In this document: positions 54,761 through 64,000 of the stretch, one piece after another | Layout of the letters: the number at the start of each line of letters is the position of its first letter | Position numbering within the stretch: the stretch's first letter is position 1 | DNA from: Cunninghamia lanceolata | Lineage: Eukaryota; Streptophyta; Pinopsida; Cupressales; Cupressaceae | NCBI GenBank assembly: GCA_027924645.1 | Contig: BSBN01001363.1 | Span: forward strand, 1,848,001-1,912,000 | Direction of reading: 5' to 3' | Length of the DNA: 64,000 nt | Made by a program: the position numbers and the translations under genes | The notes under the pieces: generated by a model | What the model was told of the DNA's origin: nothing | Database searches by the model: none | The model's input: the letters and a program-made list of their open reading frames with translations, nothing else

Positions 54761-57700
54761 GAATTGTAAAATAATTCAATAATAGAATAATAGAATAATA
54801 TAATTAAAGAATTCAAGAATGATAGAATAATAGATTTATAGAATAATAGAGTGATAGAATGAGAGAATGATTGAATAATAGAATTGTAGAATGATAGAAT
54901 GAAAGAATGATAGAAGAATAGAATTGTAGAATAATATAGTTATAGAATAATAAAATGAAAATAATATAGAATAAAACATTTATAAAATAATAGAATGATA
55001 GAAATGTAGAATAATAGAATAATAGATTAATATAATAATAATAGAATGATAAAATTATAAAATGATAGATTGAAAGAATGATAGAATAATATAATTATAG
55101 ATTAATAGAATGTTTGAATTATAAAATGATAGAATGAAAGAATGATAGAGTAATAGAGTTTTGGAATAATATAATAATAGAATGATTGAATGAAGGAATG
55201 ATATAGTAATAGATTTATAGATCAATAGAATGATAGAATAATAAAATGATAGAATAATAGAATGATAAGATTATATAATGATAGAATGGAAGAATCTTAG
55301 AAAAAGAGAATTGTAGAATGATAGAATGAAAAATATTGGAATAATTTAATAAAAGAGTTATAGAATGATGGAACTATAGACTTGAATATAACTATAAGAT
55401 AATACAATTAGAGAATAATACAATTTGAGAATCAAAGAATGATAGAATAATAGATTTATAGAATAACAAAATGATAGAATTATAGAATGATATAATAATA
55501 GGTTTATAGAATAATAGAATGATATAATTATAGAATCATAGAATGAAAGAATTGTAGAAAAATATAATTATCAAATAAAACAATAATAGAATTACAGAAG
55601 GAAAGAATGATAGAATAATAGAATGATTGAATATAAGAATGATAGAACAATAGATTTATAGAATAATAGAATGATAGAATTACATAATGGTATAATAATA
55701 GAATGAAAGAATGATAGAAAATAGATTTAAGGAATAATCAAATTTTAGAATTGCAAAATGATAGAATGAATGAATTGTAGAGTAACAGAGATATAGATTA
55801 ATCGAATAATGGAATTATACAATGATAGAATAAAAGAATGACAGAGTAAGAGATTAATAGAATAATAGAGTGATAGAATTGTATAATAATAGAATAAAAG
55901 AATGATGGATTAATAGAATTGTAGATTAATAGATCTATACAACATGATAGAATGAAACAAAATTATAGTTTAATATTTATAGGATAATCGAATGATAGAA
56001 TAATAGATTTATATAATACTAGAATGATAGAATTATAAATGACAAAATGAAAGAATGATAGACTAATATAATTATACAATAATAGAATTAAAAAATGATA
56101 GAATAATATATTTATACAATAATAGAATGTTAGAATTATAAAATGGTAGAATGAAAGAATGATAGAGTAATAAAACTTTAGATTAATAGAATAATATAAT
56201 TATACAATGATAGAATAAAGGAATGATAGAATACTAGATTTATAGAATAATATAATGGTAGAAACAAAGAATGATACAAGGAAACAATGATAGAATAATA
56301 GAATTGTAGAATACTATTATAACAAAATAATAAAATGATAGAATGAAAGAATGGTAGAATAATAGATTTCTAGAATAATAGAATGATAAAATTATATAAT
56401 GATAGAATGAAGGAACAATAAAGTAATGAAATTTTAGAATAATAGTATGATATAATGATAAAAATGAAAGAATGATAGAATAGTAGAATAATAGAATTGT
56501 AGAGTAATAGAATTGTAGAATGATAGAATGAAAGAATGGTAGAATACTAGAATTGTAGAATAATAGAATTATAGAAAGAAATAATGATTGAATAATAGAT
56601 TCATAGAATAATAGAATGAGAGTTATAGATTAATAGAATGAAATAATGATAGAATAATAGAATGAAACATTAATAGAACAATAGCCTTATAGTATAATAG
56701 AATAATAAAATTATGTAATGATAGAATGAAAAAATTATAGAATAATAGAATTGTTGAATAATACAATAATAGAATTATAGAATAATACAGTAATAGAATT
56801 ATAGAATGAAAGAATGATAGAATAATAGAATAATAGAATATAAGAATGATAGAATAATAGATTTATAGAATGATAGAACAATAGATTTATAGAATAATAG
56901 AATGATAGAATTATAGAATGGTAGAATAATAGCTTTATAGAATAATAGAATGATATAATTGTAGAATCATAGAATGAAAGAATGATAGAATAGTAGATTT
57001 ATAGAATGATAAAATGTAAGAATGATAGAATGAAAGAGTGATAGGATGAAAGAATGATAGAAAATTCGATTTAAGGAATAATAGAATTTTATAATTGCAA
57101 AATGATAGAATGAAAGAATCGTAGAGTAATAGAACTATAGATTAATTAAATAATAGAATTATACAATGATAGAATGAAAGAATAATAAAGTAATAGATAA
57201 ATATAGAATAATAGAGTGATAGAATTGTATAAGGATAGAATAAAACAATGATGGAATAATATAATTATAGATTAATAGATCTATACAACATGATAGAATG
57301 AAACAATTATAGCATAACTTAATATTTATAGAATAATAGAATGATAGAATAATATATTTATTTAATATAACAATAGAATGATAAAATAATAGATTTATAC
57401 AATAATAGAATGTTAGAATTATAAAATGGTAGAATGAAAGAATGATAGAGTAATAAGACTTTAGAATAATATACAATGATAGAATAAAGGAATGACATAA
57501 TAATATAATGGTAGAAATATAGAATGATGGAAGGAAACAATGATAGAATAATAGAATTGTAGAATACTACTATAACAGAATAATAGAATGAAAGAAAGGT
57601 AGAATAATAGAATGATGGAATTATAGAATGATAGAATGAAGGAACAATAGAGTAATGGAATTGTAGAATAATAGTATGATCTAATGATAAAAATGAAAGA

Positions 57701-59471
57701 ATGATGGGATAATATAATTGCATAATAATATGATAATAGAATAAAAGAATGATAGAATGAAATACTGATAGAATAATAGATTTATAAAATAATAGAATGA
57801 TAGAATAGTAGAACAATACAATAAAGGAATGATAGAATAATAGAGTTATATAATAATAGAATGATAGATATATAGAATTATAGAATTATAGAATTATAGA
57901 TTGATAGAACAATAGATTAATAGAATAATAGAATGATAGAATTGTAGGGTGAAGAATAATAAAACAAAAGAATTGTAGTTCATAATAGAATGATAGAATG
58001 AAACAATCATAGAATAAAAGATTTATAAAATAATATAATCCAGTAGAAATATAGAATATAGAAGGAAACATTAATAGAATAATAGAATTGTAGAATACTA
58101 GTATAATAGAATGATAGAATGAAAGAATGGTAGAATAATAGATTTCTAGAATAATAGAATGGTGGAATTATAGAATGGTAGAATGAAAGAACAATAGAGT
58201 AATGGAATTGTAGAATAATATTAGTTTGGTATTATGATAAAAATGAAAGAATGATCAATAGAATAATAGAATAAAAGAATGATAGAATGAAATATTGATA
58301 GAATAGTAGATTTACAAAATAATAGAATGATAGAATATTAGAATAATAGAATTCTAGAGCAATGAATGAAGAATTTTAATAACGTCCACGAGGCCGTAGC
58401 AGCCTATGGGACCCATCAGCCGCACACATCCCCTTCAAACGGAACAGCAGCCACAAAACGTTCTCTAAGTTGCCTGAACTTCCTTCTTGAGATCTTCCCT
58501 TTTACTGTGAAGTTTGATCACGAGGTTCACCGTACTAGCCAGACTTGTCACTTCAAAGAATGGTAGAATATTAGAATTGTAGAATAATAAAATTATAGAA
58601 TGAAAGAATGATAGGATAATAGGTTCATAGAATAATAGAATGATAGAGTTATAGATTAATAGAATGAATAATGATAGAATAATAGAATTGTAGAATGATA
58701 GAATGAAACATTAATAGAACAATAGCCTTATAGTATAATAGAATGATAGAATTATATAATGATAGAATGAAAGAATCATAGAATAATAGAATTGTTGAAT
58801 AATATAATGATAGAATAATCTAGACTTAATGAATTACAAAATGATGAAACTATACAATAATAGAATTATAAAATAATACAATAATAGAATTATTGAATTA
58901 TAATATTAAAGAATGATAGAATAATAGATTTATAGATTTATAGAATAACAGAATGATAAAATGATAGAATAATATAATGATATAATTATTAACTGATAGA
59001 ATGATAGAATTATTGAATGATAGAATAATAGAACTGTAGAATTGTAGAATAATAGATTTATAGAATGATAGACCAAAATAAGGATAGAATAAAATAGTAA
59101 TAGGATAATAGAATTATGCAATCAAACAATGATAGAATAATAAAATTGAGTAATAATAAGATGATAGAATGAAATATTGATAGAAGAATAGATTTATGTA
59201 ATAATAGAACAATAAAATTATAGAACAATAGAATAATTGAATAATAGAATTGTAGAATGATATGATAATAGAATGATAGAATGAAAAAATGATAGAATAA
59301 TAGATAAATAGAGAATAATAAATTTATATAATAATAGAATTATAGAATGATAGAATAATAGAATAATAGAATTGTAGGATAAGAGAGTTATAAAATGATA
59401 GAATAATAAATTAAGAGAATAATAGAATGATAGAATTATGGAATGATAGAATGAAACAATGATAGAATAAT
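54761..59471. repeat. Octamer minisatellite, unit 1'
   Basis: Same AGAATNAT words in the same order as 10011-14858, with small indels; it retains the 66-codon island at 58363. Nothing coding on either strand. Confidence 0.9.
58363..58563 (+). other. Non-satellite island (copy 3), 66-codon open frame
   Basis: Third copy of the island, frame 58366-58566 still open with several substitutions (NVHEAVAAY for NIHEAAAAY). Its presence in three units at the same site shows it predates the amplification. Confidence 0.5.
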
Positions 59472-59789
59472 TGTTGAACAGCCAAAAGTCATGATTTCAA
59501 CCTCTGGTGATTTAATTCTACAACTACCATGATTACAAATGGTTCAACTCCCTCAACTAGAAGTATAAAAAGGAGGTTGGTGCTTTTTGTTTGGGGGTTG
59601 GGTTGGTTGGTGATTGTTGTAGAAGAGAGTATTGTCTCTAAGGATTATAGATTGATTTGAATTATGTAATTTATATTCCTAATGTTGTTATATCGAATGT
59701 GAATCTATGATATCAATAAATTTACATCGATTTGTGTTGTTGTGTGAAAGTTGTTATTTTGGTTGCTAGATTCTGGTAGTTTGATAACA
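59472..59789 (+). mobile_element. Satellite-family LTR-like block, copy 4 (318 bp)
   Basis: Begins TGTTGAACAGCC, like copy 2, and ends TTTGATAACA. TATA box at 59564-59572. It is the single LTR between units 1' and 2'. Confidence 0.65.
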
Positions 59790-59881
59790 CCCCCAGATCT
59801 AGACTACATTAAGTGATATCAAATCCCAATTTGGGTTGTGTCAAAAAGAAGGAATCCTCAAGAATTTTGTTGTGGGTTCAA

Positions 59882-60870
59882 ATGAGAAATAGAAGACCTA
59901 TAACTGCAAAGAATTCATGAGACATGGCACATAGTTGATGAGGGAGAAGAGGAGCACTAAGAGTTAGTTATGTAGAAGTCATAGAGATGTTGGGAGGGAT
60001 TACAACAAGATTAGATGATATGGAAGCAACACAAAGAAGAGGAGTATATTTGGATGACATTACTGAGGATGAGAATGAAGAACCAAAAATTGAGACAGAA
60101 GATGTAGATAGAAATGAACTAGAAAGAAGATTTTTACAAGCAATATCAAGAATCAATAGCAAACCTATATTGGATGCACCAAGTTATCATGGAAATCTAA
60201 ATCTAGAAGAATTAATCGAATAGATTTCAGAGATGGATAAATATTTTGATTTTGAATCAATAGATGATCTGTAAAGGGTGAAATTTGCTTGCATGAAATT
60301 GAAAGGACATGTATCCTTATGGTGGGATCATGTAAAAATAGAAAGGCAAAGAAAGGGTAATGAAAAAATGAAATTGTTGGATAGAATGGTCAAAAAATTG
60401 AAGGCTAAATTTCTACCAACCGACTATCAAATAAGTATGTTCAAGAAACTAAAAATTTGAAGCAAAAGGAAAAGAATGTGCATGAGGATGTACAAAAGAA
60501 TTATATAGGTTGGATATCAATGTTGGACATGTAGATTATGATGCTGAGAAAGTGTCAAGGTATCTTAATGGTTTACATTATTCAATTCAAGATGAAATTA
60601 GTATGTTCGAATACAAATTGTAGAATAAGCTTATTAGTATGCTTTGAAGGCAAAAGAAAAATTGGAGAGAAAATAAAATAATTTTAGAGGTAGAGGTAGA
60701 TTCTCACGTGGAAGAGGACAATCCAGTGGTGGCAGAGGCTATCAAAACAAACAAGGAGAAACCAACACCTGTCAAACAAGCACCTAGGATAATAAGGGAA
60801 GAGGAGATTACTCTAGAGGTAGGGGATATTTTGGAAGAGGTAGAGGAAGAGGATTCATGAGTACATGTTA
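59882..60870 (+). pseudogene. Decayed gypsy-like gag, unit 2'
   Basis: Open pieces 59987-60223 and 60278-60460. It shares with unit 2 the TAG after LNLEELIE and the TAA before KFACMKLKGH, and has a further one-base deletion near 60455 (KKLKI). The R/G-rich tail at about 60685-60860 is retained. Confidence 0.78.
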
Positions 60871-62150
60871 CCAATGAGGATTCATGAATACTTCATCTTG
60901 GCACTTTTTCGGGTCTTGAAACTTTCATTTTGGCCCTCAAAATGGCAATTTAGTTTTTTTTCTAGATTTTTAAAAAGCTACTTTTTTAATAACTTGAAAC
61001 TCATGTTTCCAATTAAGAATATTAGTTGGCCATTTGTCCTACCTTAGTTTTTGGAAGCCTTTGGGAAAAAATAGGATTCTCAATATATGATTGTAAAATT
61101 ACCTAAAATGGCAAAATCTGACAATTGTCGGAAGCTGCCCAAAAAGTTTTTTTTTTTCATTTTTTTGGTTTTTCTTGGATATAAGAGAGTTTTCTCTCAT
61201 TATAGCAGCAGAGTTGATGAATAGAAGTTTTTTTGTGTTCCATCTTCCAAATCTTTGGCTCTCATATGTTTAATGGCACAAATCTATTGAGTGTATGTTG
61301 TGTGTTGCATCAATTTCTAATGGTTGTTCAGGGTGTGTGGGCCCCCTTGGCAGTCCCCTAAGGATTAGTCTCACCTCCGCTTGCCCCGCCATTATTAGCC
61401 CCAACTTGGCACAAAAATGTAAGCCTGAGGCAAGGCGCGGTGGGCAATGCTGGGCAGAGTCGCAACGCTCCTGTCTCTCTCGGGGGCAGGGCTAGGGGAT
61501 ACCTCTGGGTTAAAATATATATATATTTTTTATTTGTTTAAATTACTGCAAGTATGTTGTTAAAATCAGAGATGACACTAATTAGAAATTTTTAAAAAAT
61601 ATATCAAAACACATCCAAATTTTTTCAAAATTATATGGTACACTAGAGGAAAGAGTCCTCTCCAAAAGGGTATAATAGGTTTTGTGAAAATGATAAAAAA
61701 TAATACAAAAGTTGACATGGAATGAAAACTATCAGATTCTATAAAGTCTGACTTTAAAATGATATTACAAAGAAAATATGCATTGAAAACTAATTTTTTT
61801 TCTCCATGCACTAGATATTGAACTCCTCTATTTGGGAAAAAAAATTAGGGAAAAATAAGATTGTTTGCTCTTTTTTTGTGATGTGGACTCAAAGTCACTT
61901 TTCCTGAAATTTTCATCACATCAAAATTTTCTCTTAAATTTTTAAAAAAATGTCAAAGTAATTTTTTAAATTTTTTAAATTTTTTTAAAAATTACAAGCA
62001 TAAAATTCATCAAGAGATCTACATTTCATTACTTTACATCATTTTCAAATTCAAAACATAAATGCCACTTTTATGAGGTCGAAGTTCATAAATTTTTTTG
62101 TTGTTGGCTGATTCCTTTATAAAGTGTGACAGGTTTGTGCTTTTACCCTA
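60871..62150. other. Post-gag AT-rich segment with GC-rich SINE-like island, unit 2'
   Basis: Counterpart of 16261-17530. The island at about 61320-61512 ends GGGATACCTCTGGGTT before a short (TA)n. No pol domain. Confidence 0.5.
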
Positions 62151-63671
62151 ATAGAATTGTAAAATAATTCAATAATAGAATAAAAGAATAATAGAATTAA
62201 AGAATTAAAGAATGATAGAATAATAGATTTATAGAATAATAGAGTGATAGAATGAGAGAATGATTGAATAATAGAATTGTAGAATGATAGAATTGTAGAA
62301 TGATAGAAGAATAGAATTGTAGAATAATATAGTTATAGAATAATAAAATGAAAATATTATAGAATAAAACATTTATAAAATAATAGAATGATAGAAATGT
62401 AGAATAATAGATTAATATAATAATAATAGAATGAAAAAATTATAAAATAATAGATTGAAAGAATGATAGAATAATATAATTATAGATTAATAGAATGTTT
62501 GAATTATAAAATGATAGAATGAAAGAATGATAGAGTAATAGAATTTTGGAATAATATAATAATAGAATGACTGAATGAAGGAATGATATAGTAATAGATT
62601 TATAGAATAATAGAATGATAGAATAATAAAATGATACATTAATAGAATGATAAGATTATATAATGATAGAATGGAAGAATGTTAGAAAAATGGAATTGTA
62701 GAATGATAGAATGAAAAATGTTGGAATAATTTAATAAAAGAGTTATAGAATGATGGAACTATATACTTGAATATAACTATAAAATAATACAATTAGAGAA
62801 TAATACAATTTGAGAATCAAAAAATGATAGAATAATAGATTTATAGAATAACAGAATGATAGAATTATAGAATGATATAATAATAGGTTTATAGAATAAT
62901 AGAGTGATATAATTATAGAATCATAGAATGAAAGAATTGTAGAAAAATAGAATTATAAAATAATAGAATTACAGAAGGAAAGAATGGTTGAATATAAGAA
63001 TGATACAACAATAGATTTAAAGAATAATAAAATGATAGAATTACATAATGGTATAATAAGAGAATGAAAGAATGATAGAATAGTAGATTTATAGAATTAT
63101 AAAATGAAAGAATGAAAGAATGAAAGAGTGATAGAATGAAAGAATGATAGAAAATAGATTTAAGGAATAATAGAAATTTAGAATTACAAAATGATAGAAT
63201 GAAAGAATCGTAGAGTAATAGAACTATAGATTAATCGAATAATAGAATTATACAATGATAGAATGAAAGAATGATAGAGTAAGAAATTAATAGAATAATA
63301 GAGTGATAGAATTGTATAAGAATAGAATAAAAGAATGATGGATCAATAGAATTGTAGATTAATAGATCTATACAACATGATAGAGTGAAAAAAAATTATA
63401 GAATAATTTAATATTTATAGGATAATAGAATGATAGAATAATAGATTTATATAATAATAGAATGATAGAATTATAAATGACAAAATGAAAGAATGATAGA
63501 CTAATATATTATAGAATAATAGAATGAAAAAATGATAGAATAATAGATTTATACAATAATAGAATGTTAGAATTATAAAATGGTAGAATGAAAGAATGAT
63601 AGAGTAATAAAACTTTAGATTAATAGAATAATATAATTATACAATGATAGAATAAACGAATGATAGAATAC
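62151..63671. repeat. Octamer minisatellite, unit 2', truncated
   Basis: Colinear with 17531 to about 19060 of unit 2, including the AATAAACGAATGATAG variant. It stops at GATAGAATAC, where PPR-like sequence begins. Confidence 0.9.
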
Positions 63672-64000
63672 AGGTCACAATGAATCTTTGCACATATAGT
63701 TAGCAAATAATATAGTAGGATTTGGCACACAAAAAAACTCGGCTTCTGTGGCACGATCATGAAAAGGCTTCAGAATGTCTCAAGCAATGTGGTTTCATGG
63801 AATGTCGTGATTGAAATCTATGCACAAAATGGATTTGTTGAAAAGACTTAGAAGCCCTCAAGCGAATGCGACTAGTAGGAGTAAAGTCAAATTCCACAAC
63901 CTTTGCTAGCGTCCTCCTTGCCTATGCGAAAATGAGAGTTTTCGAACAGGGTGTGGACATGTATCAAGGCATAACGGTAAGGGAAATGTTTGCCAGATAT
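63672..64000 (+). pseudogene. PPR protein fragment, frameshifted
   Basis: Pentatricopeptide-repeat proteins bind organellar RNA. From about 63745 one frame reads SNVVSWNVVIEIYAQNGFVEKT, the VVSWN...Y.QNG signature of plant PLS-class repeats. A one-base shift near 63849 then gives LEALKRMRLVGVKSNSTTFASV, LLAYAKMRVFEQG and a further partial repeat to the window edge. The normal motif sequence across the shift (EALKLFKRM-like) shows it was once continuous. The 5' end is cut by the satellite, so it is a truncated pseudogene; more may lie beyond 64000. Confidence 0.75.

Larger units (their letters stand above)
52413..63671 (+). mobile_element. Array 2: second block of retroelement/satellite units (segmental duplicate)
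   Basis: Contains unit 1' (about 52413-59471, lacking its LTR) and unit 2' (59472-63671, truncated). Unit 1' shares with unit 1 a duplicated GACATGGCACATAGAG leader motif (8149 and 52481). Unit 2' shares with unit 2 the CACATAGTTGATGAGGG variant and both gag stop codons. So this block copies the neighbouring pair 8083-19060 and is not an independent array. Left junction: AATCCTAAAGAATTTTG joins unrelated sequence. Right junction: satellite joins a PPR fragment. Confidence 0.8.

Overview
The window looks like transposon-dense nuclear DNA of a land plant with a large genome. Plant-type gene debris supports this: a GDSL esterase, a CRLK-like receptor kinase, a FANCI homologue and a PPR protein. 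Very long LTRs and low gene density make a gymnosperm my best guess, but that is inference. I see no intact host gene, tRNA, rRNA or CRISPR array. Nearly everything is retroelement, satellite, or pseudogene.

Array 1 (1-24725) and array 2 (about 52413-63671) are built from one large unit. Each unit has a block of about 318 bp that looks like an LTR (TATA box, AATAAA, TG...CA ends, a degenerate Met-tRNA primer site downstream), a decayed gypsy-like gag, about 1.2 kb of AT-rich DNA with a GC-rich SINE-like island, and then 3-5 kb of an octanucleotide minisatellite (consensus AGAATNAT). LTR-like blocks begin at 7698, 14859, 20471 and 59472. Units follow head to tail with one LTR between neighbours, as expected from LTR-LTR recombination. 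About 8083-19060 and 52413-63671 are a segmental duplication of the same pair of units.

Three insertions belong to a second family with giant LTRs (5.3-6 kb, starting TGTAGTGCCCC and ending GCGTTACA). Solo LTR A (119-5614, target duplication TAAGA) lies in the satellite. A complete element (25288-43655, target duplication TAAAG) has two LTRs, a primer site, a gag with a zinc knuckle and a polypurine tract, but no pol. Its 5' LTR is split by solo LTR C (28820-34831, target duplication TGTAA). The LTRs share a 5' module of about 1.1 kb ending in a TATA box and a 3' module of about 1.2-1.8 kb. The middle differs: the complete element carries two GDSL-esterase exons with their intron, and LTR C carries FANCI-like and CRLK-like coding fragments. 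So the LTRs themselves carry captured host sequence.

The complete element interrupts a minus-strand pseudogene of unknown family (45525-43661, continuing at 25282-24726), whose frame runs on across the insertion site. The region 45.5-52.4 kb has no assigned gene. It holds non-coding DNA, a 454-bp sequence repeated four times, minus-strand pseudogene fragments, a 3-copy A/T-rich repeat and a copia-type gag remnant abutting array 2. The last 330 bp are a broken PPR gene fragment.

Regulatory history is legible only for the retroelements (LTR TATA boxes, primer sites, polypurine tract). All boundaries and similarities were read by eye; no alignment or database search was run.
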